A DNA stretch of 64,000 bases from assembly GCF_030846775.1 (NCBI RefSeq), contig NZ_CP132910.1:1460001-1524000 (forward strand). Reading direction: 5' to 3'. The stretch is from Geothrix sp. 21YS21S-2 (GTDB lineage Bacteria > Acidobacteriota > Holophagae > Holophagales > Holophagaceae). Below, piece by piece: positions 17,077 through 28,879 of the stretch (position 1 is the stretch's first letter; each line of letters opens with the position of its first letter). Below the pieces are notes generated by a model. It was not told where the DNA came from. It worked only from the letters and a program-made list of their open reading frames with translations, and searched no databases. The translations under genes were made by a program, and so were the position numbers.

Positions 17077-18246
17077 GGTGGTGGTCTTGCCCGCGCCGTT
17101 GGCGCCGATCAGGGCCACGATCTCCCCGGGTTCGACGGTGAGCGAAATGCCCAGCAGGGCGTGGATGGTGCCGTCCCCGGTGATGCTGCCGATGCCCCCC
17201 AGGATGACCATCGTGAGCACCCCCACCGACTGCAGGAAGGTGAAGGACTCCGGGCTCACGAAGGTGCGGCTGGCGGCGAAGAGCACCCCCATGGCCCCGG
17301 CGAAGGACGCGCCCACGGCGAAGGCGCCGAGCTTGAGCCGGTTGACGTTGATGCCCATGGCGCCCGCGGAGAGCTCGTCCTCGCGGATGGCCGTCCAGGC
17401 CCGGCCCACGTTGGAGTCGTCCAGGCGGTACGTGATCACGATGACCACCACCACCACCAGCAGCGCGATGAGGTAGAACAGGATGTTGTAGGCCTGGTTG
17501 GGGGTGACGTGGTGGCCCACCACCGGGCGCAGGGCGCCGTCCAGCGCCCGCAGCAGGCCCGGGGGCAGGGTCGGCCTCTGGATGGGGGTGATGCCCTGGG
17601 GCCCGTTGGTGAGGTTCCAGGGCTTGTCCAGGTTGTTGGCCAGCTGGCGCACGATCTCCCCGAAGGCCAGGGTGATCACCGCGAGGTAGTCGCCCCGCAC
17701 CCGCAGCACCGGCAGGCCCAGGAGGAGGCCCAGGATGGCGGCCACGATCACGCCCAGGAAGACGAAGAGGTAGAAGTAGTCGGGGGCCAGGAAGAAGGGC
17801 GTCCCCAGCACCTGGGTGGTGACCGTGGCGTGGAGCAGGTAGGGCTGCTGGCTGCCGAAGAAGGCCCACAGGTAGGCGCCCACCGCGTAGAAGGCCATGT
17901 AGCCGAAATTGAGCAGGCCCGAAAACCCCACCACGATGTTCAGGCCCAGCGCCAGGGCCGAGAACACGGCGATCTGGAAGATCACCTCCAGGTAGAAGAC
18001 GTTCCGGGCGCCCAGGATGGGCACCAGCACCACCGCGAACAGCACCGCCAGGGCGAGCCGCACGGCCCGGTTCATGCGCAGCCAGTAGATGGAGCTGCCG
18101 GCGAAGACGAACACCAGGAAGCCCGGGATCGAGCGCGGGCTGCCGTACACCAGGGCGAACCCCAGGGCGATCAGGCCGCAGCACGCCGCGTAGGGCGTCC
18201 GCCCCCGGTCGAGGAAGGCCCTGAAGGTCGCGAGGAGCGCGTGCAT
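17077..18246 (-). pseudogene. livM: livM lacking its C-terminus, fused in frame to the start of a livF-type ATPase
   Basis: Residues 1-357 are a branched-chain amino acid ABC permease LivM: about 8-9 helices, ALGLNIVVGFSGLLNFGYMA, VRGDYLAVITLAFGEIVRQL, RAWTAIREDELSA, ending VILGGIGSITG. Residues 358-390 abruptly become the N-terminus of an ABC ATPase, GTIHALLGISL then EPGEIVALIGANGAGKTTT, which is LivF-like up to and including Walker A. After that the frame runs into the permease gene out of register. So the last helix of LivM, all of livG, the first 15-20 residues of livF and everything after Walker A are missing. Both junctions could be deletion points or an assembly error. Confidence 0.85.
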
Positions 18247-18255
18247 GGTGGCCTC

Positions 18256-19407
18256 CTACGCCTTCTGGGCGACCTGCTCGCCGAGCAGGCCGTTGGGACG
18301 GAATACGATCACGAGGATCAGGATGACGAAGGCCAGCATGTCCTTGTACTCCGCCCCGAAGGTCCCCATCGTGTAGGTGCCCAGGTAGGCCCCGGCGAAG
18401 CTTTCGATCATGCCCAGGAACATGCCGCCCAGGAGGGCCCCGGTCAGGTTGCCGATGCCCCCCAGCACCGCCGCGGCGAAAGCCTTGATGCCCGGCATGA
18501 AGCCCACGAAGGGGTCGATGCGGGTGAACTTGAGGGCATAGAGCACGCCCGCGGCGCCGCCCAGGGCCCCGCCAACCAGGAAGGTGAGTGAAATCATCAA
18601 GTTGACATCGATGCCCATGAGCGCGGCGGTGTCCTTGTCCTGGGCCACGGCCCGGATCGCCTTGCCCACCTTGGTGGCGCCCACCAGGTAGTTCAGGGCC
18701 ACCAGCATGACCATGGCCGCCACGATGACCACCACCGACTTGACCTGGATGTCGATCACCCGCGGGCCGAGGCGGAACAGCGTCAGGCGCGCGTCGAACA
18801 CGCCGAAGGTGGGCATCACCCGGAAGAACTGGCCCGTGGTGAGGCTCTCGGTAAGGCGGATCAGGTCCTGCAGGGCGAAGGAGAGGCCGATGGCGGAGAT
18901 CAGGGCCACCAGGGTGGGGGAATGGCGCAGGGGGCGGTAGGCCACCCGTTCCACCAGCACCGCCATGCCCCCCGAGGCCGCCATGCCGATCAGCAGGGCC
19001 AGGCCCAGGTAGAGGAACCCGCCGAGGGCCCCCGCCCGGGCCAGGAGCCCGGTGCCGTTCAGGGCGATGAGGGACTCGACCCCGCAGAAGGCGCCGATGG
19101 CGAAGATCTCGCTGTGGGCGAAGTTGATGAACTGGAGCACCCCGTAGACCATGGTGTAGCCCAGGGCGATGGCGGCGTACACGAAGCCGATGGTCACCCC
19201 GTCGATGAGCACCTGGGGCAGGCTGGACAGGGTGTAGCCCAGGATGCCCACCCCCTGGGTGGCCCGCAGGGCCAGATCGGCCCCGGTGCCCCGGCACAGC
19301 AGGGCCAGGAGCACCATGACCGCCGAGCACAGCGCGCCCGCCCCGGCCACGAACACCGCCATCTGGCCCAGCGGAAGGAGGATCTGGCGCAGCTTCGTCG
19401 GGCCCAT
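18256..19407 (-). CDS. livH: branched-chain amino acid ABC transporter permease LivH
   Basis: A 383-residue membrane protein with about 9 helices. Conserved LivH segments include IDGVTIGFVYAAIALGYTMVYGVLQFINFAHSEI, VAYRPLR, AVAQDKDTAALMGIDVN and AAVLGGIGNLTGALLGGM, ending VFRPNGLLGE. It is somewhat longer than usual because of an extra N-terminal helix (about 12-38). It is intact, unlike LivM. GAGGGCGC before the ATG serves as ribosome-binding site, 9 bp after livK. Confidence 0.93.
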   Translation of the reverse strand: MGPTKLRQILLPLGQMAVFVAGAGALCSAVMVLLALLCRGTGADLALRATQGVGILGYTLSSLPQVLIDGVTIGFVYAAIALGYTMVYGVLQFINFAHSEIFAIGAFCGVESLIALNGTGLLARAGALGGFLYLGLALLIGMAASGGMAVLVERVAYRPLRHSPTLVALISAIGLSFALQDLIRLTESLTTGQFFRVMPTFGVFDARLTLFRLGPRVIDIQVKSVVVIVAAMVMLVALNYLVGATKVGKAIRAVAQDKDTAALMGIDVNLMISLTFLVGGALGGAAGVLYALKFTRIDPFVGFMPGIKAFAAAVLGGIGNLTGALLGGMFLGMIESFAGAYLGTYTMGTFGAEYKDMLAFVILILVIVFRPNGLLGEQVAQKA

Positions 19408-19416
19408 GCGCCCTCG

Positions 19417-20604
19417 CTACTGGGGGGGGGCGATGGACAGGGTCTGGTCGATCCGGTTCGAGGGCCACCTGGCGGGCTCGGCGGACGTGACCTGGATGAC
19501 GAAGTACTTGCCCGCCACCAGGTCGCCCTTGCCGTTGAAGGTCAGGTCGCCGGTGATGCCCTTGAAGCCCTTCAGGGCCCGCACGGCGGAGGAGACTTCG
19601 GACCGGGAGGGCAGCTTGCCGCCGTTGGCGTTGACGGCGTTCTCGATGCCCTTGAGGAGGAGGGCGGCGCAGTCGTAGGACTGGGCGGCGTTGGGCTGGG
19701 GCAGGTTGCCGAACCGGGCCTTGAAGTCGGCGATGAACCGGGCCGTGCCGGGATAGGCCCCGGCCGGCCCCGACACGGTGGAGAAATACGTCCCGGCGCC
19801 CTGGAGCAGGGCCTCGCCGGCGATCTTGGCGGCGTCGGAGGAATCGAAGCCGTCGTCGGAAAGGCACATGCCCTTGTAGCCCTTCTGCCGGGCCTGCTTG
19901 AAGAGCACGGCGCCCTGGTCGAACATGCCGCCGAAGTAGAGGCACTCCGGGCGGGCCGCGATGATGGGGGAGAGGATGGCGTCGAAGTTGGCCTTCTCCT
20001 CCGTGCCGTTGAACCCGACCACCTTCATGCCCAGGCTCTCGGCCTCCTTCCGGAAGTATTCGGCGATGCCCTGGCCGTAGGCGGTCTTGTCATGGAGGAC
20101 GTAGATGACCTTGATGCCCTTGGCCTGGGCGAACCGGGCGCCCACCGCGCCCTGCACGTCGTCCCGGCCGCAGACGCGGTTGATCTCGGGGTAGCCGCGG
20201 TCGGTCACCTTGGGGTTGGTGTTGGCGGGCGACACGTTGCAGAGGCCGGCGGCGTGGTACTCCTCGGAGGAGGGCAGCTGGACCCCGGAATTGTAGTGGC
20301 CCACCACTCCCAGCACCGCCGGGTCCGAGACGATCGCCTTGGCATTGGCCACGCCCGTGTCCGGATTGGCCTGGTCGTCGAAGGAGGCCAGCTCCACCTT
20401 GTAGCCCAGCTTCGTCAGGGGGCCGTTCAGCTGCTCCACCGCCAGCTGGGCCCCGCCCTTGATGTCGCTGCCGATGACGGAAATGGCGCCCGACAGGGGA
20501 CTCTGGGTGGCGATCTTGATGGTTTTGCTTTCTTTATCGCAGCCGATGGCCAGCAGCAGACCGAGCGCGGCGAAGGGCGTGAGCGGGAACCAAGGTCTGC
20601 GCAT
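19417..20604 (-). CDS. livK: branched-chain amino acid-binding lipoprotein LivK
   Basis: A 395-residue periplasmic binding protein of ABC transporters. Start MRRPWFPLTPFAALG, lipobox LAIGC with Cys about 22, so it is anchored as a lipoprotein. KIATQSPLSGAISVIG, GVVGHYNSGVQLPSSEEYHAAG and NTNPKVTDRGYPEINRVCGRD are typical of Leu/Ile/Val-binding proteins. GGAGGAGGTACC precedes the ATG, excluding the longer frame. It is first in the damaged livKHM operon. Without livG/livF nearby it may work with ATPases encoded elsewhere, or be non-functional. Confidence 0.93.
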   Translation of the reverse strand: MRRPWFPLTPFAALGLLLAIGCDKESKTIKIATQSPLSGAISVIGSDIKGGAQLAVEQLNGPLTKLGYKVELASFDDQANPDTGVANAKAIVSDPAVLGVVGHYNSGVQLPSSEEYHAAGLCNVSPANTNPKVTDRGYPEINRVCGRDDVQGAVGARFAQAKGIKVIYVLHDKTAYGQGIAEYFRKEAESLGMKVVGFNGTEEKANFDAILSPIIAARPECLYFGGMFDQGAVLFKQARQKGYKGMCLSDDGFDSSDAAKIAGEALLQGAGTYFSTVSGPAGAYPGTARFIADFKARFGNLPQPNAAQSYDCAALLLKGIENAVNANGGKLPSRSEVSSAVRALKGFKGITGDLTFNGKGDLVAGKYFVIQVTSAEPARWPSNRIDQTLSIAPPQ

Positions 20605-20943
20605 GGTACCTCCTCCAGGGAACTCCGGCATCCGGGGCCGGTCCGATGCCGGCCAGGGTGGATCTGATAATTCCCTACAGGATTACTGGGACTCCCCGAC
20701 CAGGGGAAGGGTTTTCTCAAAAGTACATGCAAGGGCCGGGCTTGCCACGGCACTCGGGGGAACGACTTAGGGCTGCTTCTTCCGATCTGACCCGGTTCAT
20801 CGCACCCCGATGCATGGGGCCCGGCTTGATTCCATCGTAGCCTGACGCGGCCCCGGGGCATAGCCCGGGCTGGACCGGAGGGGCCGGGGAGGCCCGTTGG
20901 ATAATCACTTTGATTTTTATGGCTCTTTTCCAAAGGCGAAAAA

Positions 20944-20962
20944 AAGGGGGCGGCTCCCCCTT
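20944..20962 (+). promoter_or_regulatory. hairpin upstream of nrdJ promoter
   Basis: AAGGGGG-CGGCT-CCCCCTT, a 7-bp stem with a CGGCT loop. It lies immediately before the TTGACG -35 element (sharing two bases). The same loop with a related stem is found in front of etfB (33729-33745). Function unknown; it may end read-through from upstream or act at the DNA level. Confidence 0.35.
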
Positions 20963-21014
20963 GACGCCCCAAGATCTTGGGGTGATTCTTTCTACCCAGC
21001 ACAACCCCTTGATG
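20961..21014 (+). promoter_or_regulatory. nrdJ promoter with a pair of NrdR boxes
   Basis: CCCCAAGATCTTGGGG (20967-20982) is a perfect 16-bp palindrome. A second, weaker copy, GCACAACCCCTTGATG, lies at 20999-21014. Their starts are 32 bp apart, about three helical turns, which is the arrangement NrdR uses. TTGACG (20961-20966) and GATTCT (20984-20989) form a promoter with a 17-bp spacer almost filled by box 1. NrdR represses ribonucleotide reductase genes when dATP is high. The match to the NrdR consensus is from memory of the family and the second box is imperfect. Confidence 0.6.
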
Positions 21015-21092
21015 TCGAACCTGGTAGCAAGCTGGATAGGCCGCGTGAAATGGGCCATTTCAACGAAGCTCGAGCCCAACCCTGAGGATCTT

Positions 21093-24491
<3,399 letters not shown>

Positions 24492-24500
24492 ATCCCTTCC

Positions 24501-24652
24501 GCTTTCCTCGGCGAACCTCGGCCCCTCGGCCGCCTCGGCGATGCAATTCCGTTCTCAAGCCTTGCGGCGCATAGACAAAATGCGCCGCGGGATCCAGGAA
24601 ACAGACTGCATCGCCGAGGTGGCCGAGGGGCCGAGGTTCGCCGAGAAAAGCC
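24501..24652. repeat. nested palindromic repeat element, copy 1
   Basis: Outer arms 24508-24545 and 24607-24644 are a 38-bp inverted repeat with one mismatch. Pyrimidine/purine tails extend it by a few bases. Inside lies a second perfect hairpin, GCGGCGCAT / ATGCGCCGC (24564-24572 and 24580-24588). The arm motif CTCGGCGAACCTCGGCC also makes the arms of the element at 62046-62176. It lies just after the nrdJ stop and could stop transcription, but it looks like a dispersed REP-type repeat. Confidence 0.85.
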
Positions 24653-24664
24653 CAAAAAATACGG

Positions 24665-24716
24665 GATGACCACCCTCAGGTCGCTGGCCAGGATCCGGTG
24701 CGGCAGGTGCAGGCCC
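24665..24716 (-). repeat. duplicated 3' end of the GNAT gene (detached copy)
   Basis: These 52 bp match 25258-25309 with one mismatch and encode, on the reverse strand, the last residues of the acetyltransferase (HRILASDL, then VVI). Here they have no gene attached. Together the two copies flank the 540-bp segment carrying the membrane-protein gene as direct repeats. Confidence 0.85.
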
Positions 24717-24752
24717 CTCCCCGCCGGCCCCGCATCATGATCAAATAGGCGC

Positions 24753-25262
24753 ATGCCAAAATCATTGGGTTGCGGGCTTCTGCTCCTGGTCCTCCTGTGG
24801 CTGCCCCTGGTGGCGGCCATCTGGCTCTGGGTCGATCACGCCCGGATGAAGGCGGCCGGCATCGACCCTCCGGAGGAGCCCGGCTGGCCCTGGAATGCCG
24901 TCCTCGTGGCCATCCGCGGGGGAATTCTGGGCCTCCTGGGGCCCGTTGCCATCCAGCGCGGACTGGCGGGCGCAGCCGCGGGCTCCTTCTACTGGCGCCA
25001 CGCGGCGGAGAACGTGGCCATCGGGGCCATCCTGGGCCTCCTGCTGCTCCTCCTCCAGAAGAACCTGGTCCGGCGGGAGTTCACGGCCCTGGAACTGGCC
25101 ACGGCCCGAGGGATGGCCATCCTCTTCATCCTCTTCCTCGTGAGGACCCAACGGCTCCTGCCGTCCCTGGGCGCCTCCGTTTCGGGGGGGTGCGTCGCCT
25201 GCCTTCTGTATGCGGTGGAGTTGGGAGTCGCGCGGGTCCTTGGGCGGGAACCTACTGGATGA
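24753..25262 (+). CDS. membrane protein of unknown function between direct repeats
   Basis: A 169-residue protein with about four or five hydrophobic segments (5-27, 47-65, 85-103, 113-130, 140-158) and short charged loops. It starts MPKSLGCGLLLLVLLWLPLV. The Shine-Dalgarno sequence is weak. Its stop codon lies inside the second direct repeat and overlaps the end of the convergent GNAT gene by 11 bp. Flanking 52-bp direct repeats and the adjacent palindromic element suggest that it arrived or was rearranged here. No family recognised. Confidence 0.65.
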   Translation: MPKSLGCGLLLLVLLWLPLVAAIWLWVDHARMKAAGIDPPEEPGWPWNAVLVAIRGGILGLLGPVAIQRGLAGAAAGSFYWRHAAENVAIGAILGLLLLLLQKNLVRREFTALELATARGMAILFILFLVRTQRLLPSLGASVSGGCVACLLYAVELGVARVLGREPTG

Positions 25263-25773
25263 CCACGCTCAGGTCGCTGGCCAGGATCCGGTGCGGCAGG
25301 TGCAGGCCCTCCCGGATCTTCACGCTGCCCGCCAGGTCCTTGAAGCCCCAACGCTTGTAGAACCGCAGCGCCCTGGGGTTGCCCTCGAAGGCCTCCAGCC
25401 ACACGCCCCGGGTCCCCTTGGCCCTCGCGTCGTCCAGGAACGCGGTCATCAGGGCGTCGGAGACCCCCTGCCCCATCCACGGGGCGGGCACGTACAGCCT
25501 CGAAAGCTCCAGGTGGGGCTTGGCCAGGCCCTCCACGGGGCACGGATCCGCGGAGAGGGCCAGGTAGCCCCGCCAGCCCTCCTCGCCCACCGCGATCCAG
25601 GTGCCGTTGCGGATGAGGCCCTCCATCACGGGCGTGGTGAAGGCCTTGGAGCACAGGAGGTCCAGGGCCTCCTCGGGGAAGAGGTAGCCGAAGGACTCCC
25701 GGAAGCAGGCTTCCGCGAACTGTCCCAGGGCGTGGCCTTCATGGAGTTCCGCTTTCCTGACGGTGAAGGTCAT
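25252..25773 (-). CDS. GNAT family N-acetyltransferase
   Basis: A 173-residue acetyltransferase. The start MTFTVRKAELHEGHALGQFA has GGAGGG before it; a 20-codon extension upstream is not used. The acetyl-CoA-binding motif A reads LYVPAPWMGQGVSDALM and motif B reads NPRALRFYKRWGFKDLAG. Substrate unknown. It lies 25 bp downstream of the Ldh2-type dehydrogenase gene and is probably co-transcribed. The last 52 bp of the gene are duplicated at 24665-24716. Confidence 0.88.
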   Translation of the reverse strand: MTFTVRKAELHEGHALGQFAEACFRESFGYLFPEEALDLLCSKAFTTPVMEGLIRNGTWIAVGEEGWRGYLALSADPCPVEGLAKPHLELSRLYVPAPWMGQGVSDALMTAFLDDARAKGTRGVWLEAFEGNPRALRFYKRWGFKDLAGSVKIREGLHLPHRILASDLSVVIQ

Positions 25774-25798
25774 GGCCGCCCTCCTTCGATTTTGAGAC

Positions 25799-26938
25799 TC
25801 AGGCGTCCCAGGGGAAATGGTAGGGCAGATCATACCACTTCCTCAAGGTCTCCATGTCCTTTCTCAGGGCGGCGCCCACCGGGCAGCCCTTCTCCTTCCG
25901 GATCTGCCAGGCGAGGTGCTCCTTCTCGCCCGCGGTGAAGATGTGCTCCTCGCCCGGGGCCTTCCGGCTCGCCCGCAGCTCCCGCATGATGTTGCCTGCG
26001 ATCTCCTTGAACCGCGCCAGCTCGATGAACTCCTCGATGTCGACGGCCATGAAGAAGTGCCCGATGGGAATGGGGACCTTCTTCCCGTTCTCGTCCAGGC
26101 CGTTGAGCAGCTTGAGGTAGGCGCCGTCCTGCAGGGCCGCGCTGAGCACTTCCACGACGGTGGCGTAGCCGTACCCCTTGAAGCCCGCCATCTCCTCGCC
26201 GATGCCGCCCAGGGGGGTCAGGGCGGCCTTGCCCAGGGTCAGGTCCACCAGCACCTGGGCCGTGTCGGTGCGCGTGCGGCCCTCCTCGTCGATGACCCAG
26301 CCGGGCACCAGGTCCTTGCCCATGCGGGCGTAGCTCTCGATCTTGCCCCGCTGGGTGACGGACGTGGCGCAGTCGAGGATGAAGGGGAAGTCCTCGTCCG
26401 TGGGGAAGCCGATGGTCAGCGGATTGGTGCCCAGCATGTTCTCCACGCCGAAGGTGGGGGCGATGGAGGGGCGGGCGTTGGTGCCGGTGATGCCGATCAT
26501 CCCCGCCTGCGCGGCCATGGAGGCGTAGTAGCCGGCGATGCCGTAGTGGGTGGAGTTCCGCACGGCGGTCATGCCCATGCCGTGGGCCCTGGCCTTGGCG
26601 ATGGTGGTCTCCATGGCCTGCCTGGCCACCACGTGGCCCATGCCGTTCTGCCCGTCCAGGACCGTGACGGTCTTGCGGTCCCGCACCACCTTCACGCGCG
26701 TGACGGGGTCCAGGATGCCGTCCCGGATGCGGTCGATGTAGATGGGCTTGAGCCGCCCGATGCCGTGGGAATCGATGCCGCGCCGGTCGGATTCGATGAG
26801 GACGTCGGCGATGACGGCCGCGTCCGGACCGGGGACGCCGGCGGCGGCGAGGGCGTCCCGCATGAACCCCTCGAGGTAGGTGAAATCAAGCCAGACGCAG
26901 TCCTGGTACTGGTTCGGATACGCTTCGACCCACTTCAT
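25799..26938 (-). CDS. Ldh2-family NAD(P)-dependent 2-hydroxyacid (malate/lactate/ureidoglycolate-type) dehydrogenase
   Basis: A 379-residue protein of the malate/L-lactate dehydrogenase (Ldh2, type 2) family. DRRGIDSHGIGRL carries the conserved SHG, and VLDGQNGMGHVVARQAM, VRNSTHYGIAGYYASMA and GTNARPSIAPTFGVENMLGTNPL are hallmark segments. The ATG at 26938 has AAAGGA upstream. The C-terminus (REKGCPVGAALRKDMETL) fits. Substrate cannot be told. First of a two-gene unit with the GNAT gene. Confidence 0.88.
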   Translation of the reverse strand: MKWVEAYPNQYQDCVWLDFTYLEGFMRDALAAAGVPGPDAAVIADVLIESDRRGIDSHGIGRLKPIYIDRIRDGILDPVTRVKVVRDRKTVTVLDGQNGMGHVVARQAMETTIAKARAHGMGMTAVRNSTHYGIAGYYASMAAQAGMIGITGTNARPSIAPTFGVENMLGTNPLTIGFPTDEDFPFILDCATSVTQRGKIESYARMGKDLVPGWVIDEEGRTRTDTAQVLVDLTLGKAALTPLGGIGEEMAGFKGYGYATVVEVLSAALQDGAYLKLLNGLDENGKKVPIPIGHFFMAVDIEEFIELARFKEIAGNIMRELRASRKAPGEEHIFTAGEKEHLAWQIRKEKGCPVGAALRKDMETLRKWYDLPYHFPWDA

Positions 26939-27008
26939 GGAGGATCCTTTCAAGAGGGGATGGTGCCATGTTGGACGGTTCGGCCCGGTGGCACAAGCCC
27001 CAAAGGAT

Positions 27009-28256
27009 CTATTGGCGGTACTGGGCGGGAGGCCCGAAGACCCCGGGCCGGCCGGTGATCTGGAACCGCACGAAGAGGGCGCCGTCCCCGATCACCAGGT
27101 CCTTCAGGCCGTCCCCGTCGATGTCGGCGATGGCGACGGAGCCGGGCCCCTGGACGCCGCCGTAGCGCACGGCCGGCTTGAAGGTGCCGCCCGCGGCGGG
27201 GTCCTGGATCAGCACGGCGACGCTGCCGGGGTAGCCGGGCAGGCCCGCGTTCGCCACCACGAGGTCGGGGCGCCCGTCGCCGTCCAGGTCGCCCACGGCC
27301 ACGGAGGAGGCGTACGAATCGCCGGTGTCGTAGGTCACCGCCGCCTGGAAGGTGCCCGCCTGGGCGCCCTGGAGGAGGACGCTGACGCCCTGGGTGGTGG
27401 GGGCGAGACCGGTGCCGTTGTTGGCCACCACGAGGTCGGGACGGCCGTCGCCGTCCAGGTCGGCGACCGCCACCGCCACGGGTCGGGTGCCCACGCCGTA
27501 GTCCACGTGCGGAAGGAAGGTGCCGGGGTGGGCGGGGTCCTGCAGGAGCACGGAGACGAGGTTGCCGGACGTGGTGGCCACGATGTCCGGGAGCCCGTCG
27601 CCGTTGACGTCGGCGACGGCGGCAGCCGTGGGCTCCCCGCCCACCGCCAGGGCCACGGGGGCGGCGAAGGTCCCGCCCGGGGCCTGCTGGGTGAACAGGA
27701 GCAGGGTGCTGGCGCCGTCGGCGGCCACCACCACGTCGGGGAAGGTGTCCCCGTCCAGGTCGCCCACGGCCGCCGCCTGCGGGTTGCGCGCGCCCACCGG
27801 CAGGGCCACGGGGGCCTTGAAGCCGCCGGGTGCCGCCGGATCCGGGAACAGGACCGAGACGGTGTTGGCCGCGCGGGTGCTCAGGGCCAGCTGGCGGTTC
27901 ACCACCACCACGCCGGGGTTGCCCGAAGGCGAGAGCCGGGCCGCCACGAGGAAGGCCGGGTTGTCGCCGGCGGAGGTCTGGACGGGATCCCTGTAGGTGC
28001 CGGGGCTTGCGGGGTCCTGGAGGCGGGCCGAGACCCACCCGGAGGCGTTGACGCCCCCGCCCTCGTAGTGGACGGCGTCCACGATGTCCACCCGGCCGTC
28101 CCCGTCCAGGTCGGCCACGGCGACCCAGGTTGCGGGATAGGTCGGGGTGCCCACCCGGTAGTAGTGGTCGTCCCCCGAGCAGGAGAGCTGGATGGCCGCG
28201 AGCCCCGCCAGGAGAGGCGCGCTCCACAGGAGTCGGTTCATCGGATGGCTGCCCAT
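27009..28256 (-). CDS. FG-GAP/VCBS repeat lipoprotein
   Basis: A 415-residue secreted protein. After a signal sequence ending AAIQLSC it contains about seven tandem FG-GAP-like repeats of about 55 residues. Each has a calcium-loop motif such as ADLDGDGRPDLVVAN, ADVNGDGLPDIV or ADIDGDGLKDLVIGD. The repeats should fold as one seven-bladed propeller. Lipidation is possible although Gln at -3 is unusual. GGAGG 7 bp before the ATG supports the start at 28256. Surface-exposed function unknown. Confidence 0.88.
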   Translation of the reverse strand: MGSHPMNRLLWSAPLLAGLAAIQLSCSGDDHYYRVGTPTYPATWVAVADLDGDGRVDIVDAVHYEGGGVNASGWVSARLQDPASPGTYRDPVQTSAGDNPAFLVAARLSPSGNPGVVVVNRQLALSTRAANTVSVLFPDPAAPGGFKAPVALPVGARNPQAAAVGDLDGDTFPDVVVAADGASTLLLFTQQAPGGTFAAPVALAVGGEPTAAAVADVNGDGLPDIVATTSGNLVSVLLQDPAHPGTFLPHVDYGVGTRPVAVAVADLDGDGRPDLVVANNGTGLAPTTQGVSVLLQGAQAGTFQAAVTYDTGDSYASSVAVGDLDGDGRPDLVVANAGLPGYPGSVAVLIQDPAAGGTFKPAVRYGGVQGPGSVAIADIDGDGLKDLVIGDGALFVRFQITGRPGVFGPPAQYRQ

Positions 28257-28528
28257 GATGGATCCTCCGGAACGGGTGTCGGGAAAACGACGGAATGATC
28301 TCCCGCTGATGCAGGTTAGACGATTCCCATCCTGGAACCGTTGACGCGGGTGGAGCCCTTTTTTTCGACCTACATCGTTTCACGATGCTTCATCCCCTCC
28401 AGGCCGGAACGGTCCAACCCCAACCGATAGGAAATAATCATTTCCATGAGACTTCCCTTGGGATGGCGTCCCAAGCCGTGGCAAACTCGACTCTCAGGCC
28501 ACGAACCGGCCCGGAGTCCTGATTGGCC

Positions 28529-28855
28529 ATGATCAATGCCGTGACGATCTTCACCACCTGTGGCAGCGAAGAGACAGCCCTCACCATTGCCGCCGCGGTC
28601 GTGGACCAGGGGTATGCCGCCTGCGTCAATATCCTTCCTTCAATAAAAAGCTATTACTACTACAAGGGCGGCACCCACCTCGACGAGGAGGTGATGCTGA
28701 TGATCAAGACCAGCCGCGACCGGTACGACGCGGTGGCCCAGGTCATCACCGAACTCCACACCTACGAGATTCCGGAGATCCTCATGGTCCCGGTCGAAGC
28801 ATGCTCGGACAGTTTCCTCGAGTGGATCGAGGAATCGGTCTCCCGCGAAGGCTGA
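28529..28855 (+). CDS. cutA: CutA divalent-cation tolerance protein
   Basis: A 108-residue CutA1 family protein. The stretch from GYAACVNILPSIKSYYYYKG through EEVMLMIKTS to HTYEIPEILMVPVEA is diagnostic of this trimeric ferredoxin-like protein. A TTG six bases upstream (28523) sits at a better distance from the GGAG sequence, so the true start could be either. It is followed 24 bp later by glpX and probably co-transcribed. Physiological role is unsettled in the family. Confidence 0.93.
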   Translation: MINAVTIFTTCGSEETALTIAAAVVDQGYAACVNILPSIKSYYYYKGGTHLDEEVMLMIKTSRDRYDAVAQVITELHTYEIPEILMVPVEACSDSFLEWIEESVSREG

Positions 28856-28879
28856 TCACCTCACAACCTGGAGCCCATC

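Noticed and set aside
16997-19945. 982-codon reverse frame over the liv operon
   Set aside because: Out-of-frame shadow of livK-livH-livM, Arg/Pro/Gly-rich with no motif.
20605-20960. Cobalamin riboswitch upstream of nrdJ
   Set aside because: I looked for the B12-box conserved segments and could not see them; the palindromes fit NrdR better.
20910-21092. Extended N-terminus of nrdJ
   Set aside because: No homology, and it contains the inferred promoter and NrdR boxes; the ATG at 21093 has a proper ribosome-binding site.
28257-28528. CATCGT-TTC-ACGATG (28373-28387) as an operator for cutA or the FG-GAP gene
   Set aside because: A 6-bp inverted repeat alone is expected by chance at this length and no promoter could be placed with it.
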